NCBI GenBank assembly: GCA_028283985.1
Contig: JANQSQ010000350.1
Location: 1-7,288, forward strand
Direction: 5' to 3'
Source of the DNA: Rhodothermales bacterium
GTDB lineage: Bacteria; Bacteroidota; Rhodothermia; Rhodothermales; VXPQ01
Length of the DNA: 7,288 nt
Of the stretch, positions 1 to 4,995 are shown piece by piece (the stretch's first letter is position 1; each line of letters opens with the position of its first letter). Made by a program: the position numbers and the translations under genes. Under the pieces are notes generated by a model that saw only the letters and a list, made by a program, of their open reading frames with translations, made no database searches and was not told the origin of the DNA.

Positions 1-1
1 G

Positions 2-418
2 GCGGAGACAGGCTTGCCGCAAGGAGAAGTTACCGCCGCGGCTTTTCCGGACTCCGTAGGGATCGGCAGTTACCGCATCGACCTGCACCCGTCCACCGGG
101 GGGGACAATTACATCGACATCGGTTCGCTGCCCTTTGAAATTCCTCTGGGCGCTCTGCTTCCCGTGCGCATGGAGAACCTGCTGCCCGCCGCCAAGAACA
201 TCGGCACGACGCACATTACGAACGGGTGCTATCGCCTCCATCCCGTGGAGTGGAATATCGGGGAAGCCGCGGGCCAACTGGCGGCATTCTGCAAGCACGG
301 GGATCACGTACCCCGGCAAGTACGCGCCAACCCGCAATTGCTGGAAGATTTCCGGCAGTCCCTGCGGCGACAGGGCGTTGAAATTCGCTGGCCGGACCCT
401 GCGCGTCGTGCAAGGTAG
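2..418 (+). CDS. FAD-dependent oxidoreductase, C-terminal part (5' truncated by window edge)
   Basis: This is the carboxy-terminal piece of an FAD-dependent oxidoreductase of the FAD_oxidored (PF12831) type. The reading frame is already open at base 2 and ends at TAG 416-418, so about 138 residues are visible and the FAD-binding N-terminus lies outside the window. A TTG at base 14 could be read as a start but is almost certainly internal. Family hallmarks are the stretch ending IPLGALLPV, the motif NLLPAAKNIGTTH, and ITNGCYRLHPVEWNIGEAAG close to the end. In this family that last segment helps close the flavin site. These enzymes are flavoproteins with mostly unassigned substrates. The gene converges on the TIR operon on the other strand with a 58-base gap. 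I am confident of the family and have no basis for a substrate. Confidence 0.85.
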   Translation, partial: AETGLPQGEVTAAAFPDSVGIGSYRIDLHPSTGGDNYIDIGSLPFEIPLGALLPVRMENLLPAAKNIGTTHITNGCYRLHPVEWNIGEAAGQLAAFCKHGDHVPRQVRANPQLLEDFRQSLRRQGVEIRWPDPARRAR

Positions 419-457
419 CATCGACTGCCCGGTACGCGATGTTTAATTCCCTATAAA

Positions 458-478
458 AGGTATCAAGCAAGAGTACCT
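458..478 (-). terminator. Weak hairpin between convergent genes, possible terminator
   Basis: AGGTA at 458-462 and TACCT at 474-478 form a 5-bp inverted repeat with an 11-base loop. It overlaps the stop codon of the last TIR gene. Read on the minus strand it is followed directly by TTTT. The stem is short and AT-rich, so it could be only a weak terminator. The stronger hairpin at 490-524 just upstream may be the real 3'-end structure. Confidence 0.2.
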
Positions 479-908
479 AAAATCGATACAATTCCCAAAT
501 TTCCCGAATAACACTTTGGGAATTCCAACCCGCCACTTGGGTCGATGCTTTTGCAACCATAGAAGATGCACGCTGTTGGCCCCATGGATGTACTGCAAGG
601 ATTGGTTTCTCTTGATTCATAGAGGCATTAATTTCTTTCTGTATCCACTTGCTATAATTCACGTACATTCCTGTGGGAATAACCACTACATGACTTCTTT
701 CTATTCTTCTCAAAATCGCTTCCATAAGATCGAAATCTTTTCCTGAACTGTGTATTGGATTATTTTGGGGAACTGAATAATCCAAAAAGTTAATTGAAGC
801 CTGACCAACACCCCAACTTCTCTCGAATATCCAATTCCTCAAGATTTGGTAGTGCCCCGAATAGGCCCATGAATGGCTAATAAATATGTGTATTTGATGT
901 GTACTCAT
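477..908 (-). CDS. TIR-like (ThsB/DUF1863-type) protein, third gene of the operon
   Basis: A 143-residue single-domain protein of the MTH538/DUF1863 TIR-like family, the family of Thoeris ThsB. It opens with the beta-strand motif HIFISHSW (residues 7-14). Next come an F-x-DYSVP-type segment (about 41-47) and VVVIPTGMYVNYSKWIQKEI (74-93), where Glu92 is the candidate catalytic glutamate. It ends with the typical family segment ILAVHPWGQQR (103-113). ATG at 908 overlaps the TGA of the preceding gene as ATGA, which decides the start; the frame is open further upstream to 983, but that is coding sequence of the neighbour. Known ThsB proteins turn NAD into a cyclic-ADP-ribose-type signal after phage sensing. 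Here that activity is inferred from the fold and the glutamate. Composition is AT-rich (23 of 60 bases G+C at 661-720). Confidence 0.85.
   Translation of the reverse strand: MSTHQIHIFISHSWAYSGHYQILRNWIFERSWGVGQASINFLDYSVPQNNPIHSSGKDFDLMEAILRRIERSHVVVIPTGMYVNYSKWIQKEINASMNQEKPILAVHPWGQQRASSMVAKASTQVAGWNSQSVIREIWELYRF
490..524 (-). repeat. Perfect 10-bp inverted repeat at the 3' end of the TIR operon
   Basis: AATTCCCAAA (490-499) and TTTGGGAATT (515-524) are perfect inverted copies separated by 15 bases, inside the last codons of the second TIR gene. In the minus-strand transcript this forms a stem-loop about a dozen bases before a short U run (TTTT). It could protect the 3' end or help termination. 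It is less convincing as a canonical terminator because the U run does not follow the stem directly. Confidence 0.45.
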
Positions 909-1432
909 AGGGCAATATAAGTTTTGATAGGCATGATGATGCCGATTAAAAAAATGCACATCTTCAGAAAACCAAAAATCCAAGGTGTGATGGATTCAGT
1001 TTTTGTGAAAGGTATGTATTTATCAGGATCCTTACCCTCACCCAAAACCACCCACTCCAATTCGAAAATTCGTGCGGGCAGCTGTCGTTCAAGGGCATGT
1101 ATTACAGCAAATTTTCCCTTACTCAACTGCTGAAATGAGGTAATGATTTTACGCCAAACGAAACATAGAAGCACTCCGCCAATACCCAGGCCAATAAGTG
1201 CGCCATACCCCAAGGTACTAGACTCACCATTGCGCAATAACAAACCAGCAGCAGTAAGGAGAATAGAGTTTACCGAGAGAAAAAAAGTGTTTACATTCTG
1301 ACGACGCGAAGTCAATGATTCGGATGTCCCCACAAATAGTTTATACTGCGCCAGCAGTGCCTGCGTGTCGGAATCAGAAAGTTTCTTATTGATGAATTTC
1401 TCAGCATCGGCCGGGTTACTATCTTTGTTCAT
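905..1432 (-). CDS. Small three-helix membrane protein, RipA (octameric membrane protein)-like, candidate effector
   Basis: A 175-residue membrane protein. A soluble helical N-terminus (1-45) contains the conserved-looking motif SRRQNVNTFFLSVN (42-55). Hydrophobic helices follow at about 48-66 and 74-93. A cytoplasmic-type linker carries KGKFAVIHALE and ELEWVVLGEGKDP (105-136), and a third helix spans about 150-169. This pattern of RRQ-N-FF-S-N, then E-W-LG-GKDP-Y, then P-W-FG, matches, from memory, proteins annotated as RipA family octameric membrane protein. I rate that assignment moderate. ATG at 1432 lies inside the end of the upstream TIR gene (14-base overlap) and its TGA shares ATGA with the downstream TIR gene, so the three products are translationally coupled. 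By analogy with the transmembrane ThsA effectors of type II Thoeris, it may be a membrane-disrupting or ligand-gated effector; this is inference. Confidence 0.8.
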   Translation of the reverse strand: MNKDSNPADAEKFINKKLSDSDTQALLAQYKLFVGTSESLTSRRQNVNTFFLSVNSILLTAAGLLLRNGESSTLGYGALIGLGIGGVLLCFVWRKIITSFQQLSKGKFAVIHALERQLPARIFELEWVVLGEGKDPDKYIPFTKTESITPWIFGFLKMCIFLIGIIMPIKTYIAL

Positions 1433-1802
1433 TCAATGCACCTACTATCACATTAATGTCCCAAGGCATCGGCGCAACGCCGATTTCTGACAGTGCAGCA
1501 GGTATTCGTACCGTATCGGGTTGTAAATAGACCGCCAGAACCCGTTTACCAAGGCCAACACTTTTTCGGATTTCCCAGTTTACTGGCTCGCTCTGCCAAG
1601 TAGTGGCGCCTACCAAGCAGATCGTTGCATTTGAATCTCGAATCAGGCGCTCAGCATGCATCTTCCATGCCCCCTCGACGGGTTCCTTGATGGAATAATC
1701 CCGAAACATCAGACCTGAGCGGTTATTCCTCGCCTGGCCTCGGAATAAATCAACCAAAGCCTTATGCTCCATGGAGAAACTGAGAAAAACGCTGGGCGGC
1801 AT
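1419..1802 (-). CDS. TIR-like (ThsB/DUF1863-type) protein, first gene of the operon
   Basis: A 127-residue TIR-like protein. From ATG 1802 it starts at once with the first beta strand (SVFLSF, residues 4-9). It continues with MFRDYSIKEPV (32-42), a predicted helix ending AERLIRDS (50-57), and ICLVGATTWQSEPVNWEI (61-78), where Glu77 is the candidate catalytic residue. RVLAVYLQP follows at 87-95. This is the usual ThsB order, but it lacks the PWGQ segment found in the partner TIR, so the two are distant paralogues rather than recent duplicates. The frame is open upstream to a TTG at 1910 (163 residues), but that extension does not look like protein and ThsB proteins normally begin right at the first strand. 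No good ribosome site precedes ATG 1802, so the start is probable rather than certain. It overlaps the next gene by 14 bases. Confidence 0.82.
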   Translation of the reverse strand: MPPSVFLSFSMEHKALVDLFRGQARNNRSGLMFRDYSIKEPVEGAWKMHAERLIRDSNATICLVGATTWQSEPVNWEIRKSVGLGKRVLAVYLQPDTVRIPAALSEIGVAPMPWDINVIVGALNEQR

Positions 1803-2091
1803 GGATGATGCTTCATTTAATGACCGCTTCAAGGAAGCTTGGCGATAATAACGCCGGAAAACACCAACTGTGCCCAATGGGTTATTGCTGCTCGAGAAAA
1901 AAGTTCCCAATCCCTGATTTTCGACAGCGCGTGATCACCGCTTCTTGTCCATGGATCGTTGGCGGTGATCCGCTGCGTTTCACAGCACTATCATGCAAAG
2001 CCCTCAATCTGTCATTTTCTTTATGATCCCAGTGATTTGAGATAATACCGACTCGTGCAGTTTCGGCCTGGGCTTGAGAAACCACTGGGCC
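1803..2091. other. Gene-free 289-bp leader region upstream of the TIR operon
   Basis: No convincing gene lies between the DUF4199 stop and the first TIR start. A 67-codon minus-strand frame beginning with GTG at 2085 and ending at 1882 resembles no family I know, and it runs through the large dyad at 1925-1975. The region must hold the promoter of the TIR operon. A weak sigma70-like candidate on the minus strand, TTGGGA, 18 bases, AATAAC, lies between the dyad and the gene, with 4 of 6 matches in each box. A run of six T on that strand sits near 1900. Confidence 0.5.
1925..1975. promoter_or_regulatory. Concentric dyad: possible operator or 5'-leader stem-loop of the TIR operon
   Basis: GATCACCGC (1933-1941) and GCGGTGATC (1962-1970) are perfect inverted 9-mers. 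Exactly at their common centre (1951.5) sits a second palindrome, TCCATGGA (1948-1955). The outer stem extends with CAGCG (1925-1929) against CGCTG (1971-1975) if a 3-base bulge (1930-1932) is allowed. The dyad lies 123-177 bases upstream of the first TIR start. It could be a protein-binding operator or, if transcription starts upstream, a strong leader hairpin. No protein partner is visible in the window. Confidence 0.5.
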
Positions 2092-2640
2092 CTATCCCTC
2101 TACTTCACGTACCGCGGCCTGCGCCTTGCGCCTCAGAAAGATTGCCAGAAGGAGAGAAATCCCGACCCCGATCAGCAGCACGGTCACATACATCACGACC
2201 GTTTGAAAGGCGATATTGGTCAGCAGAGGGCTCTGGGCTCCCATCGTGGCTTCGAATGCCTGAAACTCTTCCGCCGTCATGGATGCGCGGGCCAACTCCG
2301 TCTGGTAGTCCATGTACTTCTCTGTGAAATCGGGATCGATGACTTTCACATAGAGAAGGTTGTAGGCTGCGAAGGCAAGGGCGGGAAGCTCGGTGACGAC
2401 GACACCGACCAGCCAGGCCTTCCCGAAGGAAATGCTGCCCTCGGACATCTTGTCCCGGTATTCCCTGACGCCGAGATAAATGGGAATGGCAAGGGCTGCC
2501 ACGATCGTCGTGTATCCGATGACCTCGCCCATCGCGAAATCCTCCGCATCGGGGATGCCCGTGATGAGCAGCACGAGCAGGTTGACGCCGATCATGATGG
2601 CGGCGCCGATCCCGCCGTAGTAAAGCAGCATGCGCTTCAT
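2092..2640 (-). CDS. DUF4199 family integral membrane protein
   Basis: A 182-residue protein with four hydrophobic segments at about 9-28, 39-57, 74-97 and 141-169. The second segment is followed by the signature GVREYRDKMSEGSISFGKAW (57-76), typical of DUF4199 proteins of Bacteroidota and related phyla. A charged, mostly helical stretch (about 101-135) lies between helices three and four, and the tail is basic and cytoplasmic-looking. The function of the family is unknown; inner-membrane location follows from the helices. I chose ATG 2640 because family members begin with MKR/MKK just before the first helix. The frame is open upstream to 2910, but that 90-codon extension crosses a long palindrome and has no domain. 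A weak GGA ribosome site precedes the start. It is followed, same strand, by the TIR operon 289 bases on, so no operon link is implied. Confidence 0.82.
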   Translation of the reverse strand: MKRMLLYYGGIGAAIMIGVNLLVLLITGIPDAEDFAMGEVIGYTTIVAALAIPIYLGVREYRDKMSEGSISFGKAWLVGVVVTELPALAFAAYNLLYVKVIDPDFTEKYMDYQTELARASMTAEEFQAFEATMGAQSPLLTNIAFQTVVMYVTVLLIGVGISLLLAIFLRRKAQAAVREVEG

Positions 2641-2944
2641 GATTCCATACCGGTTCGTGACGGAAAATTTAGGGCCTGTTAATACGAGCGATATCGAAAT
2701 GTACGGCGCAGAATCTTTTGGGCATCGAAAAAAAAAGTTTCGTACGCCGTTAGCTGGCGCAACAAGACCATCTAACGCCGAACCGCAAAATCGCAACCGA
2801 GAACAGGAAGGGACCTTGGGGTGCGCATTCGAACAAAACATCGGGCCCGGGATATCCTGCAAACGCGCGGCCAACCGCACGTTTATGTTTTGAGAGAAGG
2901 CGCGTCCCAAGGCCCTCGCTCATGCGGATTTAATCAGAGGTTCC
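2641..2944. other. 304-bp intergenic region between the DUF4143 and DUF4199 genes
   Basis: I find no gene here. It holds the upstream region of the DUF4199 gene, a nine-base A tract at 2728-2736 (T tract on the minus strand) inside a small CGAAA/TTTCG dyad, and the long imperfect palindrome at 2811-2915. On the minus strand a 6-plus-3-bp stem (CGTTAG/CTAACG, inner TGG/CCA) lies about 11 bases before the T tract. That is too far for a standard intrinsic terminator of the DUF4143 gene. Confidence 0.45.
2811..2915. repeat. Long imperfect palindrome (about 105 bp), MITE-like or structured RNA
   Basis: Two 31-base arms (2811-2841 and 2885-2915) pair around the centre 2863, with 24 of 31 positions complementary by hand alignment. 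Perfect blocks are CCTTGGG/CCCAAGG (2814-2820 with 2906-2912), GCGC/GCGC (2823-2826 with 2900-2903), TTC/GAA (2828-2830 with 2896-2898) and CAAAACAT/ATGTTTTG (2834-2841 with 2885-2892). Two mismatches (2821-2822) would be G-U pairs in plus-strand RNA, so the fold is better on that strand. The loop is 43 bases. No transposase is near. It could be a small non-autonomous element remnant or a transcript-end structure. Confidence 0.45.
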
Positions 2945-4093
2945 TTAAATATCCTCCAGGAGCCGGGAGGCGGCCACGGCATGGATTCGTTTCCCGAGGG
3001 GAAAACTCTCTGCGCCGGCATGAATCACATCGATGCGATTCAGTTTCAGATCGTCGAGCGCCGACCGCATCGAGGGGGTCACAGCAGGAGCCGTCGTACG
3101 TTTGATCTCGAAGCCGCGTAATCCGGCCCCTTGCTGCACCACGAGGTCTATTTCCGCGCCGGAATGCGTTCCCCAAAAATAGCATTGCCGATCTTCGACG
3201 CCGAGCGCCCGGATCAGGTTTTCGAGAATGAATCCCTCCCATGACGCGCCGATTTTGGGATGCCGCTCCAGTTCCAGGCGCGTGGTTACGTTCAGGAAGC
3301 GGTGCAGCAACCCGGAATCGCGCAAGTAAATCTTTGGCGATTTGATCTGGCGCTTGGCCAGATTGGCGCTCCAGGGTTTCAAACTCCGTACCATGAAGGT
3401 GGCTTCAAGAATATCCAGGTACCGGCGTACGGCGTGGTGAGAGACGCCGAATGCGCGCCCCAACTCCGAACCGTTCCACGTCTGAGCATGATAATGAGCA
3501 AGCATGGACCAGAAGCGATCCAGTAGGGCACTGGAGACGGTAATGCCGAATTGGGGGATATCCTGCGCCAGAAAAGTCTGCAAAAAGTCTCCACGCCAGC
3601 GATAGCTTTCCTGATGGCTGTGCGCGGTGAAGGAACGCGGAAAGCCACCCCGAAGCCACAGGAGATCGGCCTTGTCTACAGTAACCTCGGACAGGGAAAG
3701 GCCGGGGAGTTCGTAATAGGCAATGCGACCCGCCAGGCTCTCCGAACTTTGCCGGAGCAAGCTTGGGGATGCGCTGCCGAGCACAAGAAAACGGGCTGGC
3801 GCCGACGCTCGATCCGACAACACCCGGAGCGTCGGAAAGAGTTCGGGACGGTGCTGTATTTCGTCCAGTACGATCAATCCGCGCAAGGAGGAAAGCGCGA
3901 GCAGAGGATCGGCAAGACGCGCCAGATCGGCAGTGGATTCGAGATCGAAGAGGTGCGTCGGCCCGCTTCGCCGCCCGGCAAGTTCACGGGCAAGGGTCGT
4001 TTTGCCCACCTGCCGCGCCCCAAGCAGGGCAACTACCGGATTCCGGGATATGAGCCGCTCCAGAGCCTTTATATGTGCATCGCGCCGGATCAT
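2945..4093 (-). CDS. AAA_14 ATPase with C-terminal DUF4143 domain
   Basis: A 382-residue, apparently complete member of the ATP-binding DUF4143 family. The N-terminal AAA_14 domain has Walker A GARQVGKT (residues 25-32) and Walker B LIVLDEIQ (73-80), and a sensor-like strand FLVLGSAS near 102-109. The middle region, with WRGDFLQTFLAQDIPQFG and then SHHAVRRYLDILEATFMV, is the usual helical, wHTH-like part. The C-terminal DUF4143 region contains WEGFILENLI, AEIDLVV and FEIKRT. This E...D...E-x-K arrangement is the PD-(D/E)xK-like fold known from the family, with its acidic residues and lysine present. Cellular function is unknown; such genes are common, mobile and often solitary. The length is normal. 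ATG 4093 gives the typical start (MIRRD, then the helix before Walker A). A perfect inverted repeat lies 25-55 bases upstream, which suggests specific control or autoregulation. Confidence 0.9.
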   Translation of the reverse strand: MIRRDAHIKALERLISRNPVVALLGARQVGKTTLARELAGRRSGPTHLFDLESTADLARLADPLLALSSLRGLIVLDEIQHRPELFPTLRVLSDRASAPARFLVLGSASPSLLRQSSESLAGRIAYYELPGLSLSEVTVDKADLLWLRGGFPRSFTAHSHQESYRWRGDFLQTFLAQDIPQFGITVSSALLDRFWSMLAHYHAQTWNGSELGRAFGVSHHAVRRYLDILEATFMVRSLKPWSANLAKRQIKSPKIYLRDSGLLHRFLNVTTRLELERHPKIGASWEGFILENLIRALGVEDRQCYFWGTHSGAEIDLVVQQGAGLRGFEIKRTTAPAVTPSMRSALDDLKLNRIDVIHAGAESFPLGKRIHAVAASRLLEDI

Positions 4094-4117
4094 AATCTGA
4101 ATGATACGAAATTACCT

Positions 4118-4148
4118 TGAAAATTGGAAGAGTGTCGTCCAATTTTCA
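4118..4148 (-). promoter_or_regulatory. Perfect 11-bp inverted repeat upstream of the DUF4143 gene
   Basis: TGAAAATTGGA (4118-4128) and TCCAATTTTCA (4138-4148) are exact inverted copies around a 9-base spacer. The near arm ends 24 bases before the ATG of the DUF4143 gene. The position and symmetry suit an operator for a dimeric repressor, or a 5'-leader stem-loop that limits translation. No regulator gene is adjacent, so either the product itself or a distant protein would act on it. Confidence 0.5.
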
Positions 4149-4157
4149 TGTTAAAAG

Positions 4158-4207
4158 GCGATTGGCGGGAACGCAACTCGTGGGAACGCGATTGGCAGTA
4201 ATGCAAC
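4158..4207. repeat. Two-copy 20-bp direct repeat, 30-bp period
   Basis: The 20-mers at 4158-4177 and 4188-4207 both begin GCGATTGGC and end GCAAC, and match at 17 of 20 positions. The three differences are isolated substitutions. A shorter GGGAACGC also recurs at 4167-4174 and 4183-4190. The 30-bp spacing is close to three helical turns, so both copies would face the same side of the DNA. They lie 65-114 bases upstream of the DUF4143 gene, beyond its inverted repeat. Confidence 0.5.
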
Positions 4208-4321
4208 CGGCATGTACAGACGATGCCGATTAGCCGGATTTTTCCGAAAGAGACGCCGACGGACGCCTTATCGCAACATTCCCTGATCAGGGCCTAGCCA
4301 CTATGCAGCAGCGCTCTGCGG

Positions 4322-4342
4322 GGCCTGTTTTCCTGTCAGGCC
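4322..4342 (-). terminator. GC-rich hairpin downstream of the DoxX gene
   Basis: GGCCTG (4322-4327) and CAGGCC (4337-4342) form a perfect 6-bp stem with a 9-base loop, about 85 bases past the DoxX stop. No T run follows it on the minus strand, so it is not a canonical intrinsic terminator. It is the only compact GC-rich hairpin I see in this gap. Confidence 0.2.
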
Positions 4343-4426
4343 AGGCGCCGCGAGCGCAGTGTGGCCCAGACAGATAAAGGCGGCAAGGAGCGCAGATCCC
4401 TCCGTAATACCACAGCATGCGCTGCT

Positions 4427-4840
4427 TCACTTCTTCAATTTCCCGTCCAGGCTGGCCGGGCCGGAGCCGGACACCGAAAGGAAAGCGAACGCCGCCATAT
4501 ACAGCAGCGCAAGTTCCCCATGGTTCTGAATCGGCAGGCCGCCTTGCGGCGCGTGGGCCATGAAATAGGCCACGAGCATCATGAGCGCAAGAATGGCTGC
4601 AACCGGCGTGGTCAGAAGACCCACGACGACAAGCAGGCCGCCGAAGAATTCAAGCACGCCTGCAAGCCCCATGAGCGAAAACAATTCCGCCGTACCGCCG
4701 GATTCGCCCATGCCGCCAAACCAACCGAAGAGTTTCTGGGCGCCATGCTGCATGAACAACAAGCCGATCAGAATGCGGGCAAACGCATGGGTGAAGCTCC
4801 GGATAGAGCGACCGGTGGGCGAATTGAGAAAACTCGACAT
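4427..4840 (-). CDS. DoxX family membrane protein
   Basis: A 137-residue DoxX-like protein with four hydrophobic segments at about 17-31, 55-75, 78-97 and 107-124. Signature pieces are FMQHGAQKLFGWFGG (29-43), the long helix pair with LEFFGGLLVVVGLLT (63-77), and the loop HAPQGGLPIQNHGELALLY (96-114), all usual for small inner-membrane DoxX/SURF4-type proteins. Members take part in redox and membrane homeostasis, for example mycobacterial DoxX with superoxide dismutase and a rhodanese-like partner; the exact role here is unknown. ATG 4840 is preferred over a GTG at 4867 because a GGA ribosome site precedes it and the first nine residues of the GTG form add nothing recognisable. A promoter with a LacI/CcpA-type operator lies upstream. 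YceI is the upstream neighbour on the same strand, but a 155-base gap with its own promoter argues against tight operon coupling. Confidence 0.9.
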   Translation of the reverse strand: MSSFLNSPTGRSIRSFTHAFARILIGLLFMQHGAQKLFGWFGGMGESGGTAELFSLMGLAGVLEFFGGLLVVVGLLTTPVAAILALMMLVAYFMAHAPQGGLPIQNHGELALLYMAAFAFLSVSGSGPASLDGKLKK

Positions 4841-4874
4841 CGTTCCAGGGGATTGGTTAAGAAGCACCCTATAT

Positions 4875-4903
4875 TAATTAGGTGAAAGCGCTTACAAAAG
4901 CAA
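4875..4903 (-). promoter_or_regulatory. Candidate sigma70-like promoter of the DoxX gene
   Basis: On the minus strand TTGCTT (4903-4898) and TAATTA (4880-4875) are separated by exactly 17 bases and lie 35-63 bases upstream of ATG 4840. The region is the most AT-rich between the two genes. The LacI-type operator fills most of the spacer, a classic repression position. If the organism uses Bacteroidota-type primary sigma promoters, the true boxes may differ. Confidence 0.45.
4883..4896. promoter_or_regulatory. LacI/CcpA-family operator (cre-like)
   Basis: TGAAAGCGCTTACA fits the cre/LacI-family consensus TGWAARCGYTWNCW at every position, with the symmetric core AAGCGCTT. It lies 43-56 bases upstream of the DoxX start, within a candidate promoter. 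This suggests sugar- or catabolite-linked repression by a LacI-family protein encoded elsewhere. The match is strong by eye; function is inferred. Confidence 0.55.
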
Positions 4904-4995
4904 GCCCGGATTACGATTCCCTCCTTTCCCCGGCAAAGAATTTCCCCGCGAGCGCGTGGGACACACCGGAACGGACCGCGCACTTTGGGGACGGA

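Larger units (their letters stand above)
4094..4426. other. 333-bp intergenic region upstream of the DUF4143 gene, rich in short repeats
   Basis: No gene is supported here. It holds the inverted repeat at 4118-4148, the direct repeat at 4158-4207, a 12-bp perfect palindrome CCCTGATCAGGG at 4281-4292, and a GC-rich 6-bp hairpin at 4322-4342. The promoter of the DUF4143 gene must lie in its left part and the transcript end of the DoxX gene in its right part. After the DoxX stop the same frame stays open for 41 codons, with no credible start. Confidence 0.45.

Noticed and set aside
1882..2085. 67-codon minus-strand frame upstream of the TIR operon
   Set aside because: It starts with GTG without a ribosome site, has no recognisable domain and runs through a 38-bp palindrome.
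2670..2680. Shared AGGGCCTGTTAA 12-mer here and at 5809-5820, which could be an insertion-sequence end
   Set aside because: One or two identical 12-mers are expected by chance in 7.3 kb, the flanks diverge, and no transposase is present.
2074..2682. Long plus-strand frame opposite the DUF4199 gene
   Set aside because: It is a histidine/aspartate-rich antisense shadow of a clear membrane-protein gene with no domain of its own.
2746..2781. GTTAG...CTAAC spacing resembling an integron attC site
   Set aside because: The core 7-mers do not fit the R'' and R' consensus and there is no integrase or cassette array.
2641..2910. 90-codon N-terminal extension of the DUF4199 gene
   Set aside because: It is not hydrophobic, has no family match and overlaps a long palindrome; ATG 2640 gives the normal family start.
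4304..4426. 41 open codons in frame after the DoxX stop, with a hydrophobic stretch (possible read-through or small membrane peptide)
   Set aside because: There is no credible start codon with a ribosome site, DoxX ends normally, and open frames of this length are common at this GC content.
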